34,211 nucleotides of DNA from a virus: positions 1 through 34,211 of IMG/VR virus record IMGVR_UViG_3300043466_003214, one strand, 5' to 3'. Position numbers and translations under genes: made by a program. Below are positions 23,328 to 28,976 of the stretch, one piece after another. A model generated the notes under the pieces. The model ran no database searches. It worked only from the letters and a program-made list of their open reading frames with translations, and was not told where the DNA came from. Every line of letters begins with the position of its first letter. Positions within the stretch are counted from its first letter, which is position 1.

Positions 23328-23738
23328 ATGAATCGCTCCGTAATTTTCCGCAACGCTTGGACCTCCGCCCGCAACCTCGCCACCGTCAACGGCGGTAACG
23401 TTCGCCAGTACATTGCCGAAGGACTCCGCAAAGCTTGGCAGGGTGTTGTGGTTACCATCGAATCGCTCACGGTCAAAAACGCAGCTACTCAAATTCAGGA
23501 GCTGGCCGATGCGCTTGTTTTTGCTTTTGGCCAGTACTACAACAACCCCAAAAAGCAAGAGGCTCAGGCACTGGTGACCAGCGTCGCCGAAGCTGGCGAA
23601 GGGTTCGCTTCCGAAATCGCCGCCACGGTTGCCAGGTTTGGCAAGTGTAGCGCCAAACAAGCGTACCACATCGCAAAGGCCGTGCAGGCTAACTGCAACA
23701 ACGCCAGTCGCTATGCTCAATACATCTACACCGCTTAA
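23328..23738 (+). CDS. Early hypothetical protein (136 aa)
   Basis: The first gene of the early operon, 52 nt after the promoter. N-terminus MNRSVIFRNAWTSARNLA with helix, then GGNVRQYIAEGLRKAWQG, resembles a short helical motif seen at the start of many phage early proteins. The rest is alpha-helical with two Cys. No membrane segment. Function not recognised; such early proteins often act on host functions or DNA. Confidence 0.6.
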   Translation: MNRSVIFRNAWTSARNLATVNGGNVRQYIAEGLRKAWQGVVVTIESLTVKNAATQIQELADALVFAFGQYYNNPKKQEAQALVTSVAEAGEGFASEIAATVARFGKCSAKQAYHIAKAVQANCNNASRYAQYIYTA

Positions 23739-23761
23739 TCCTAACCTCAAAAAAAATCGCC

Positions 23762-23983
23762 ATGTACTCCAAAACCGAATCCATTATTACGACCTCAATT
23801 ACCGCCGCTAAAAAGGCCATCGCGTCCGAGTTCGCTTACCGCGAAAAAAAGACCTACATCAAAGGTCTGACCTTCAAACCGACCTCCGCGACCTGCGAAT
23901 GCGGCGAAACCCACGGCATCCGTGGTGAACATGGCAACGACTTCATTCGCGTTGCCGTGTGCAAAAAATGCGCTAACCAATAA
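23762..23983 (+). CDS. Zinc-ribbon-like small protein (73 aa)
   Basis: Four cysteines in the arrangement ATCECGETHG ... VCKKCAN, forming one zinc ribbon in the C-terminal half; the N-terminus is basic/helical (SITAAKKAIASEFAYREKK). It starts 23 nt after the previous gene in the early operon. No family assigned; may be nucleic-acid binding. Confidence 0.6.
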   Translation: MYSKTESIITTSITAAKKAIASEFAYREKKTYIKGLTFKPTSATCECGETHGIRGEHGNDFIRVAVCKKCANQ

Positions 23984-23994
23984 ACTCCATCGTT

Positions 23995-24309
23995 ATGAAA
24001 GTATCTGATTATACCTTCTACCTTATCGTGGCCGAATGTGACCGCCCAATCCTGCCAACGCTGCCGCTAATGGAATGTTTAACCACGCCGAACCGCATCG
24101 CCCGGTTGCGGGATGTGAACGGCAAACAATTTGAACTGGTTATCGGCATCCGAAATCATGCGCCGGCCAATACCGCCAGCGAGTTCGCGTATATTGGCTA
24201 TGTGTTTGGCCAGTTTAAGGCGGTGCCTGCCGTGGTGGCTGAGTACATCCCGGACCCCAATGTAAACCTTGTCGGTCCGGCGTGTTTCATGCTCAACCGT
24301 CCTTTCTGA
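23995..24309 (+). CDS. Early hypothetical protein (104 aa)
   Basis: ATG at 23995, 11 nt after the zinc-ribbon gene; the TGA overlaps the next ATG at 24309 (TGATG). The protein is beta-rich with no recognised motif, ending VNLVGPACFMLNRPF. Nothing in its sequence suggests an enzyme. Early expression and operon context only. Confidence 0.6.
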   Translation: MKVSDYTFYLIVAECDRPILPTLPLMECLTTPNRIARLRDVNGKQFELVIGIRNHAPANTASEFAYIGYVFGQFKAVPAVVAEYIPDPNVNLVGPACFMLNRPF

Positions 24310-24386
24310 TGCTTCCCACATTTATCGCCTTGCTTGGCCTGTTTTTGGCGCTATGCGCTGCACTGGCCGAACGCAAAGAACCGTAA
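24309..24386 (+). CDS. Membrane microprotein (25 aa)
   Basis: The ATG shares one base with the previous TGA (24307-24309). MLPTFIALLGLFLALCAALA is almost entirely one membrane helix, followed by the tail ERKEP. It precedes a lipoprotein gene by 2 nt. The regular position in a tightly coupled operon suggests real expression. Single-TM microproteins in phage early operons are known as exclusion factors or protease modulators; no specific role can be read here. Confidence 0.45.
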   Translation: MLPTFIALLGLFLALCAALAERKEP

Positions 24387-24388
24387 CC

Positions 24389-24628
24389 ATGCGCTACCTA
24401 CTCGCACTTACCATTGCCGCCCTGCTGCCCAGCTGCCGCTCTGCGGAGCCCAAGCCGGCCCCGGAGTACTTTGTCCCGTGTTTCTATTTTCGTGACGAAG
24501 CTGGCGACCTATGGCACTTCTGCCGTGAAGACGACTGGCAGCACCACACGGATACCGCAACCTATTCCAACTGTTTTTTTCTAAAGCTCCAACGCGACGG
24601 CCTCGCGGTTTGGAAGCCAGTTTATTGA
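24389..24628 (+). CDS. Lipoprotein A (79 aa), paralogue of the next gene
   Basis: The start at 24389 gives MRYLLALTIAALLPSCRSA, a short lipoprotein signal with the lipid Cys after LPS. The mature part EYFVPCFYFRDE ... DTATY ... GLAVWKPVY shares spaced residues with the gene at 24657 (FVPC, acidic-aromatic middle, DTA-Y, G-A-W-P-Y), so the two look like duplicated genes. It should sit at the periplasmic face of a membrane. Short phage lipoproteins with conserved Cys are known to block receptors for superinfecting phage, which is a possible role. Confidence 0.65.
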   Translation: MRYLLALTIAALLPSCRSAEPKPAPEYFVPCFYFRDEAGDLWHFCREDDWQHHTDTATYSNCFFLKLQRDGLAVWKPVY

Positions 24629-24656
24629 TTTTTTCACTTATTCAACCCCTATTCAA

Positions 24657-24908
24657 ATGAAAAAAGTAGTTTTCTCCGCCCTCGTTCTCGCCATTGTCGC
24701 CGCCAGCTGCGCCCCGCGCCACCAAAAGCCATCGGTTTTTGTCCCGTGCGTGACCGTTCGCGAAAACCCAACGGACAAAATGGACTGCATGTGCCGTTTT
24801 CAGGACCGGATCCACGTTCAGGACACGGCCTATTACGACGAAAAAATGTACCGCATCGCCCGCAAAAAGGGGAGAGCGTTTTGGCAACCGTTCATGTACG
24901 GCATCTAA
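24657..24908 (+). CDS. Lipoprotein B (83 aa), paralogue of the previous gene
   Basis: MKKVVFSALVLAIVAASC is a classic signal with a lipobox (VAAS-C). The mature part SVFVPCVTVREN ... CMCRF ... DTAYY ... RAFWQPFMYG parallels lipoprotein A, including the FVPC motif and the DTA-Y and W-P-Y spacing. It closes the early operon; a TTCG-loop terminator follows. Likely role: cell-envelope modification or superinfection exclusion; not shown by sequence. Confidence 0.7.
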   Translation: MKKVVFSALVLAIVAASCAPRHQKPSVFVPCVTVRENPTDKMDCMCRFQDRIHVQDTAYYDEKMYRIARKKGRAFWQPFMYGI

Positions 24909-24938
24909 GGCTTCTTGACAAAAAAACAAACGACTACG

Positions 24939-24962
24939 GCCCTGCTTCGGCGGGGCTTTTTT
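24939..24962 (+). terminator. Terminator with TTCG tetraloop after lipoproteins
   Basis: GCCCTGC and GCGGGGC pair (one T-G wobble) around the stable TTCG loop, followed by six T. It ends the early operon ahead of promoter P2. Confidence 0.9.
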
Positions 24963-25004
24963 GTGCCCGGTCAAATTATTTTTAAAAAATTCTTTTAAAA
25001 AAGT

Positions 25005-25034
25005 TTGCACAAACAAAAACCCGGCTTATCTTTG
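25005..25034 (+). promoter_or_regulatory. Early promoter P2 (TTTG-19-TATCTTTG)
   Basis: TTTG ending at 25007, 19 bp, TATCTTTG at 25027-25034. The 40 bases 24995-25034 match P1 (23236-23275) at all but about five or six positions, including the poly-A tract and the shared ACAAAAACCCG spacer, so the two promoters should respond to the same factors. It drives the recombination operon from 25096. Confidence 0.85.
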
Positions 25035-25095
25035 CAGGGCCAAAGGGCACAAACGACACTACATTTTCATTCCTTAATCCTTTAACACTTTCATT

Positions 25096-25449
25096 ATGAA
25101 CATTCAAAAGTATTACGACGCTGACGGCAACGCTACCCACCAAGTGTGCCGCGTCCTGCTGTCTTTCCAAAACAACGAGACGCCATGGATGGAACGCGTT
25201 GCCGATGCTGCTAAGCACGTGGTCGGTATTGTCCCCGGTGCCGAGTTGCAATTCATGAGCGCAAAACTTAATCAATCCGGCTATTCAGATGCGGTTGTTT
25301 GGCTGATGATGCCCGTTGGTATGCCGCTTGGCGATTGCTATTACCATCTTTCGCAGTTTGCCAACAACCTTGGCATTGCCCGCATTATCGCCACCATGGG
25401 CGTTTATTCCCTTGATTTTCTCACCTCCAAAAAAATCGACCAACAATGA
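25096..25449 (+). CDS. Early hypothetical protein (117 aa)
   Basis: First gene of the recombination operon. Mixed alpha/beta with hydrophobic strands (AVVWLMMPVGMPLGDCYYHL, GIARIIATMGVYSLDFL) and a charged end, no signal. The stop overlaps the RecT-like gene start as ATGA. No family recognised; operon position suggests an accessory to recombination or host takeover. Confidence 0.6.
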   Translation: MNIQKYYDADGNATHQVCRVLLSFQNNETPWMERVADAAKHVVGIVPGAELQFMSAKLNQSGYSDAVVWLMMPVGMPLGDCYYHLSQFANNLGIARIIATMGVYSLDFLTSKKIDQQ

Positions 25450-26183
25450 GTAACCTCAGCACCGCAATCAACGTCACCAATGATGATCTGCAGGCCCTTG
25501 CGGCCGCTGGCATTATCCCCAGCGACTGCCCACCGGCGCAAGTGGCCATCTTTGCCCAACTCTGCGGAGCCGTCCAGCTGGATCCCCGGCTCAAAGAAAT
25601 TGAGCTGATTCCGCTCGGCGGAGGGAAATACTCACCGTACGTCCGCAAGGACGGCCTTCGCAAGATTGCCGCCCGCACAGGTGACTTCGCAGGCATCGAG
25701 CCTATCCGGTTCGATGTGCTGCCCAATGGCAGCTACAAAACCGCTGCCCAGTTCGACGCCGGGCAAAAGCCACGGACGGCCACCTGCACTGTGTACCGCT
25801 TTGTCCGGGGCGAAAAGTGCGCATTCACGGTCACGGTGTCAATGAGCGAGTTCAACAAAGGGCGCGGGCAATGGGCTTCGATGCCTATCCAAATGCTGAG
25901 CAAGGTCGCCGAAGCCCACGCCCTCCGAATGGCATTCCCCGAGGCCACCAACGGCTTGCTGGGAGAAGGCGAACTGGAAGTAGCCCGCGACATTGCAGCC
26001 CCCGCTCGCGGCCCCGTCCTGCCCGCGTTGGAAATTGGAAGCCCCAAGTTCCAACAGGTCGTGCAGGCCCTTGCCACGGACAAAGCTACTTTGGAACAGG
26101 TTTGGACAAAGTTCCAAAAAGACGACGCTGTACAGGACGCCCTGATTGACGCCGTTAATGAATACCAATCGCATACGCCGTGA
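25446..26183 (+). CDS. Single-strand annealing protein, RecT/Bet superfamily
   Basis: 245 aa. The Redbeta/RecT core is visible: VQLDPRLKEIELIPLGGGKYSPYVRKDGLRKIAARTGDF is split over residues ~38-76 in my reading, followed by TCTVYRFVRG (beta) and WASMPIQMLSKVAEAHALRMAFPEATNGLLGEGEL at ~138-173, the conserved C-terminal core of Bet-like proteins. It anneals complementary strands during phage recombination and end repair. It is encoded with a YqaJ-type exonuclease, the usual partner. The C-terminal 60 residues are a linker plus helix, probably a docking region. Confidence 0.85.
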   Translation: MSNLSTAINVTNDDLQALAAAGIIPSDCPPAQVAIFAQLCGAVQLDPRLKEIELIPLGGGKYSPYVRKDGLRKIAARTGDFAGIEPIRFDVLPNGSYKTAAQFDAGQKPRTATCTVYRFVRGEKCAFTVTVSMSEFNKGRGQWASMPIQMLSKVAEAHALRMAFPEATNGLLGEGELEVARDIAAPARGPVLPALEIGSPKFQQVVQALATDKATLEQVWTKFQKDDAVQDALIDAVNEYQSHTP

Positions 26184-26443
26184 GTTACATCCCGCAGCGA
26201 TACAAATACCACCTGCCCGTTGTCGGGTACAAAGGCAAAAACAACTTAGCTGAGTTTCGACAATGGGCAGAAGAGCAGGGGGTAACGTTCCAAATCGAAC
26301 AACGCCGCTTCTCCGTAAAAGTAACCTTTGCCCATTTGCCTAACGACCCGTGGACCGGTCCCGACCTTGCTGAGGCGGCAATCTACTGGGTCGGGGAAAT
26401 TATAGATTACCTTAAATCCAAAAAATCCAAATCAAATGTTTGA
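26180..26443 (+). CDS. Small hypothetical protein in recombination operon (87 aa)
   Basis: Start is GTG at 26180, overlapping the Bet/RecT stop as GTGA. Mostly a small alpha/beta protein (ALIGHTLY charged strand FQIEQRRFSVKVTF, then DLAEAAIYWVGEIIDYLKS helix), ending in a lysine-rich tail. Inserted between annealing protein and exonuclease; probably an accessory. Not recognised. Confidence 0.6.
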   Translation: MSYIPQRYKYHLPVVGYKGKNNLAEFRQWAEEQGVTFQIEQRRFSVKVTFAHLPNDPWTGPDLAEAAIYWVGEIIDYLKSKKSKSNV

Positions 26444-27131
26444 CTTCAAAATCCGCTGTTCCGCAATCGGTAAAATTATGACCGACCCCCGCAGCAAGTC
26501 GGAGGCACTCTCCGAAACCACCAAGACCTATTGTAAACAGTGGCTCACCGAACGCGTGTACGACCGCCGCATCGAAGTCACGTCCAAACAAATGGACAAA
26601 GGCACGACCATGGAAGGCGCGGCGATTGACTTTGCCGCCAACATTGTCGAACCAGGTGCGCTGTGGTTCAAAAACGAGGAAAAGTTTAGCGATGCCTACA
26701 TGGCAGGTACCCCGGACGTGCTCACCGAAACCCACGTCTATGACATAAAGTGCCCGTGGTCCTTTGCCACGTTTCCCATGTTTGAGGCCGAGCTGCCAAG
26801 CAAGGATTATTACTGGCAACTTCAGGGCTACATGGCCCTCACTGGCCGCCAGTCGGCTGCCATCCTGTACGTCTTGACCGATGCCCCCGAACACATTCTC
26901 AACGACGAAGCCCGCAAGTTGAGCTACCAGCGTGGTTTGGGCGGTAACACGGACGAAACGATCTATGAAATCCGACACCTGCTCACCTATCCGGACGTTG
27001 CCGATAGTCTCAAGTTCAAGCGCTTTGACGTGACCCGTGATGACGCTGCTATCGAAAAAATCCGGCAAAGAGTAACTTTGTGCCGTGAATACATTGCTTC
27101 GCTGATGACTGCGATTGATAATGTGGTGTAG
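26436..27131 (+). CDS. YqaJ-type recombination exonuclease
   Basis: 231 aa. PD-(D/E)XK nuclease of the YqaJ/lambda-exonuclease class: TTMEGAAIDFA with a Glu near 60, AGTPDVL with Asp near 94, VYDIKCPW with the catalytic D-x-K at ~103-105, and YYWQLQGYM at ~125-133, the conserved Q motif. It resects double-strand ends to produce the single strands used by the Bet/RecT partner upstream. Starts inside the previous gene (8-nt overlap). It closes the operon; the hairpin at 27148 follows. Confidence 0.85.
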   Translation: MFDFKIRCSAIGKIMTDPRSKSEALSETTKTYCKQWLTERVYDRRIEVTSKQMDKGTTMEGAAIDFAANIVEPGALWFKNEEKFSDAYMAGTPDVLTETHVYDIKCPWSFATFPMFEAELPSKDYYWQLQGYMALTGRQSAAILYVLTDAPEHILNDEARKLSYQRGLGGNTDETIYEIRHLLTYPDVADSLKFKRFDVTRDDAAIEKIRQRVTLCREYIASLMTAIDNVV

Positions 27132-27147
27132 TAGAAAGTAAGTGTCA

Positions 27148-27177
27148 AACCGCCGTCGGTGAACGCCTGCGGCGGTT
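27148..27177 (+). terminator. Hairpin A, terminator of the recombination operon
   Basis: AACCGCCG and CGGCGGTT form a perfect 8-bp stem with a 14-nt loop; T-rich sequence follows. Its loop contains GGTGAACGCCTGC, shared exactly with the terminase-leader terminator at 32056-32068. The next base-paired unit is the first tRNA-like gene, 6 nt downstream. Confidence 0.7.
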
Positions 27178-27182
27178 AATTT

Positions 27183-27264
27183 GACCACATGGTGCAAGGG
27201 CAGCACGATCAGTTGTTTAGGCTTGGCTTTCTGATAAACGCGGGTTCGACCCCCGCTGTGGCCA
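27183..27264 (+). tRNA. tRNA-like RNA 1, 18-nt anticodon loop
   Basis: Acceptor GACCACA/TGTGGCC (one A-C mismatch at pair 2), T8-G9, D arm GTGC-AAGGGCA-GCAC, base 26 G, anticodon stem ATCAG/CTGAT with an 18-nt loop (27213-27230) instead of 7, four-base variable region AAAC, T arm GCGGG-TTCGACC-CCCGC, discriminator A. No CCA is encoded. The stems, the TTCGACC loop and the D arm are those of a tRNA; only the anticodon loop is abnormal. It contains GTTTAGG, matching GTTCAGG in copy 2. No amino acid can be assigned. Could be an unusual tRNA, a processed tRNA with an 11-nt insertion, or a decoy. Confidence 0.6.
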
Positions 27265-27300
27265 CTTAGGATTAGGGTATTGATAGAGAGAAAGTTTGAA

Positions 27301-27326
27301 CCGCCGTAGCTGCACGGTCGCGGCGG
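27301..27326 (+). other. Hairpin B upstream of tRNA-like RNA 2
   Basis: CCGCCG and CGGCGG pair around a 14-nt loop, as in hairpin A, and are followed by GATTTTT. CCGCCG lies exactly 33 nt before the tRNA-like start in both copies (27150 to 27183, 27301 to 27334). It may be a terminator, a processing signal, or part of the RNA unit. Confidence 0.6.
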
Positions 27327-27333
27327 GATTTTT

Positions 27334-27416
27334 GGTGAGGTAGTGCAAGGGTAGCACGTTGACCGGGTTCAGGTGATACTGTGTCAAAAACGTCGGTTCG
27401 ACCCCGGCCCTCACCG
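27334..27416 (+). tRNA. tRNA-like RNA 2, 19-nt anticodon loop
   Basis: Acceptor GGTGAGG/CCTCACC (7 of 7 pairs), TA, D arm GTGC-AAGGGTA-GCAC, base 26 G, anticodon stem TTGAC/GTCAA with a 19-nt loop (27364-27382), variable AAAC, T arm GTCGG-TTCGACC-CCGGC, discriminator G. Acceptor, anticodon and T stems differ in sequence from copy 1 yet remain paired, which is covariation within the genome and strongly supports the fold. The loop carries GTTCAGG. No CCA encoded. The isotype cannot be read. Confidence 0.65.
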
Positions 27417-27464
27417 CAGAAGATACGCTTAGTTGAGATAAGTTAAGATAAAAGGAATGTAGCG

Positions 27465-27498
27465 ACAGCTGGCCGAACGGTCGGCTGTTTGTATTTTT
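27465..27498 (+). terminator. Terminator-like hairpin after the tRNA-like genes
   Basis: ACAGCTGGCC and GGTCGGCTGT form a 10-bp stem (two G-T pairs) with a GAAC tetraloop, followed by TTGTATTTTT. It ends the tRNA-like transcript; the T-rich tail contains a TATTTTTG element for the next gene. Confidence 0.7.
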
Positions 27499-27499
27499 G
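27492..27499 (+). promoter_or_regulatory. Candidate -7 element (TATTTTTG) for the DUF3310 gene
   Basis: Matches TAnnTTTG and ends 5 nt before ATG 27505, again giving a nearly leaderless start. There is no clear -33 TTG because the position is inside the terminator stem. Confidence 0.4.
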
Positions 27500-27504
27500 G
27501 CCCC

Positions 27505-27717
27505 ATGGATGCAATAAACAACCCCAAACATTACGGTGGCGACGCCAACCCATTTGAAGCGATTAAGGTAATCGAAGCGTGGGGCCTTGGGTTTCACCTT
27601 GGCAACGTGGTGAAGTACATCGCGCGCGCGGGTAAAAAAGACCCAGCTAAGGAGCTCGAAGACCTGAAAAAGGCGCGTTGGTATTTGGATCGGGAAATAC
27701 AGCGGAGGGGTGGGTAG
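27505..27717 (+). CDS. DUF3310 family protein (70 aa)
   Basis: INNPKHYGGDANPFEAIKVIEAWGLGFHLGN is followed by VVKYIARAGKKDPAKELEDLKKARWYLDREI; the PxHY, E..ea.gL.FHLGN, KYi.RAGkKd and eDLkKA.WYLdREI motifs define this phage family of unclear function, sometimes annotated as a nucleotide kinase-like protein. It lies just left of the iteron origin and is probably part of the replication module. Confidence 0.85.
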   Translation: MDAINNPKHYGGDANPFEAIKVIEAWGLGFHLGNVVKYIARAGKKDPAKELEDLKKARWYLDREIQRRGG

Positions 27718-27741
27718 TGGTGTTCACTTTGCTGAAAACCT

Positions 27742-27859
27742 ACAAAGTACTTTGTACAAAACGTACATAGTACTTTGTACAAAACGTACATAGTACTTTG
27801 TACAAAACGTACATAGTACTTTGTACAAAACGTACATAGTACTTTGTACAAAACGTACA
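27742..27859 (+). repeat. Five 23-bp iterons (probable replication origin)
   Basis: GTACTTTGTAC starts at 27747, 27770, 27793, 27816 and 27839: five copies with a period of exactly 23 bp. The core unit is GTACTTTGTACAAAACGTACATA with little variation; TTTGTACAAA within each is palindromic. Spacing near two helical turns places all copies on one DNA face, as for iterons bound by an initiator. The initiator gene follows within 280 bp. Confidence 0.9.
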
Positions 27860-27866
27860 AACTATA

Positions 27867-27920
27867 TATCTTAAAAGAGAATATCTTAAAATAGATACTT
27901 TAAAATAGAATATCTTAAAA
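27867..27920 (+). other. AT-rich repeats, candidate DNA-unwinding element
   Basis: TATCTTAAAA at 27867, 27882 and 27911 and TACTTTAAAA at 27896: four copies about 15 bp apart, almost without G/C, directly right of the iterons. Like the 13-mers of bacterial oriC, this is the expected melting region. Together with the iterons it forms a complete origin structure. Confidence 0.7.
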
Positions 27921-28012
27921 GCGCAAGCGCCGGGTTTGATTTTAAAAATGATTGAACAGTTGGTCAAAAACGAGAGACTAAAGGCCGGACAAAAAAAAAT
28001 CCAAAAAAAAAG

Positions 28013-28040
28013 TTGCGCGAAAAAAAAAGGTTTATCTTTG
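28013..28040 (+). promoter_or_regulatory. Promoter P3 (TTG-17-TATCTTTG) for the initiator leader
   Basis: TTG at 28013-28015, 17 bp, TATCTTTG at 28033-28040, inside poly-A tracts. Expected start near 28047, giving a leader of about 92 nt before the initiator gene. Confidence 0.75.
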
Positions 28041-28046
28041 CATCAA

Positions 28047-28138
28047 CAATCCGCGGATGACTACCACCGCCCGCGGGTTTCCCTCCAAATCCGAGATGGG
28101 GCCGAACGTGTGGTAGCGTTTTGGCCCCGTTCTTTTTT
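28047..28138 (+). ncRNA. Structured leader RNA/possible attenuator before the replication initiator
   Basis: Hairpin 1: CCGCGG at 28051-28056 pairs with CCGCGG at 28071-28076. Hairpin 2: GGGGCC at 28098-28103 pairs with GGCCCC at 28123-28128, extended by AACG/CGTT, then seven T (28133-28139). The hairpin 1 loop has CTACCAC (28061-28067), exactly complementary to GTGGTAG (28110-28116) in the loop of hairpin 2. An ATG at 28057 opens a 19-codon frame whose TAG (28114-28116) sits in the hairpin 2 loop. The transcript may end as a ~90-nt RNA or read through into the initiator. Confidence 0.6.
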
Positions 28139-28139
28139 T
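28098..28139 (+). terminator. Terminator abutting the initiator start codon
   Basis: A GC-rich stem (GGGGCC/GGCCCC plus AACG/CGTT) with an 8-nt loop, followed by seven T (28133-28139) that touch the ATG at 28140. The placement makes read-through necessary for expression of the initiator from P3. Confidence 0.75.
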
Positions 28140-28976
28140 ATGAAAATCCAGTCGCTAATAGATGCCGGTAACTGGCTCCCGATAAACAGGGAGTTGGCCG
28201 TCACGTTTGGCGCTGATGTCGCCTTGTTTTTTTCCGAACTTTGTTACTTATCGGAGCAATACCACGCCAAAAAAAATGAAGGTTGGTTTTTTGTGCCGTC
28301 GGCAAAGCTAAGTGAGCGAACCGGAATGGGACGCCGCCCAATCGAAAGAGCAATGGAAGTACTTGCAAAGGCCGACTTGCTAATGATTGACGCGCGCGGA
28401 ATGCACAATACCCGCCACTTTAAACTTGAAACAGACCCGGCTGCAATATCTGCCGCGTGCGCCGCTCACGCCGCCGCGCCCAAGCAAACCCCCGCCCGCA
28501 CGCCAAAAGCCGCGCCACGGGCAAAACAGGCGGCAATTACGGGCCACGTCGAACCCGTCGGAATTTCCGAACAGTTGGTGCCCGTGGCGAAGCCCGTGAA
28601 GCCGAAGCCGGAGTTTACGGATGCCGCCAAACGGCTGATTGACCACCTTAACGCGGTCGCTGGCACGAAATACCGCCACGTCGATAGCCACATCAAAGCG
28701 TTTGAACGCGTGCTAAAAGCAAAGGAAGGCACGGAGGAGGATATCCGCATGGTAATCGAGCTAAAAGCTCACGAATGGATGCCCAAGCCGGATATGCACC
28801 ACAACCTAAATCCCACGACGCTCACCAGGCCGTCCAACTTCCCGCGCTATCTCGATCAAGCAATGGCCGCCAAAGACAAAGTGCAGGCAGGCACGTTTGG
28901 CCGGTCTGCCGAGGATATCCGCTGGGCTGAAATGGCTGCCCGCGTTGTTGCTAAACTCGAAAATCGTTACTCATGA
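28140..28976 (+). CDS. Replication initiator/replisome organiser-like protein
   Basis: 278 aa from ATG 28140 (MKIQSLIDAGNWLPINREL). Residues ~15-98 form a winged-helix N-domain (ALFFSELCYLSEQ, WFFVPSAKLSERTGMGRRPIERAMEVLAKADLL), as in phage replisome organisers. Residues 100-170 are an Ala/Pro/Lys linker. The C-terminal domain has LIDHLNAVAGTKYRHVDSH, EDIRMVIELKAHEW and LNPTTLTRPSNFPRYLDQ, the pattern of the conserved phage replication C-domain. It should bind the iterons just upstream and recruit host helicase. Its expression appears controlled by the leader RNA. In-frame starts upstream of 28140 would lie inside the leader and are not used. Confidence 0.8.
   Translation: MKIQSLIDAGNWLPINRELAVTFGADVALFFSELCYLSEQYHAKKNEGWFFVPSAKLSERTGMGRRPIERAMEVLAKADLLMIDARGMHNTRHFKLETDPAAISAACAAHAAAPKQTPARTPKAAPRAKQAAITGHVEPVGISEQLVPVAKPVKPKPEFTDAAKRLIDHLNAVAGTKYRHVDSHIKAFERVLKAKEGTEEDIRMVIELKAHEWMPKPDMHHNLNPTTLTRPSNFPRYLDQAMAAKDKVQAGTFGRSAEDIRWAEMAARVVAKLENRYS

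Noticed and set aside
27183-27264. Reading the first tRNA-like gene as a normal class II tRNA with a long variable arm
   Set aside because: No 5-bp anticodon stem forms with a 7-nt loop in the required position, and a 5-bp stem directly before AAAC is present in both copies with different sequence.
27742-27859. CRISPR-like array from regular 23-bp repeats
   Set aside because: The repeats are contiguous with no spacers, contain internal palindromes and lie beside an initiator gene and an AT-rich region, so they are iterons.
27594-27967. Minus-strand open frames over the iterons (repeated VLCTFCTKYYVRF peptides)
   Set aside because: They simply translate the 23-bp DNA repeats; the DNA repeat structure explains them.
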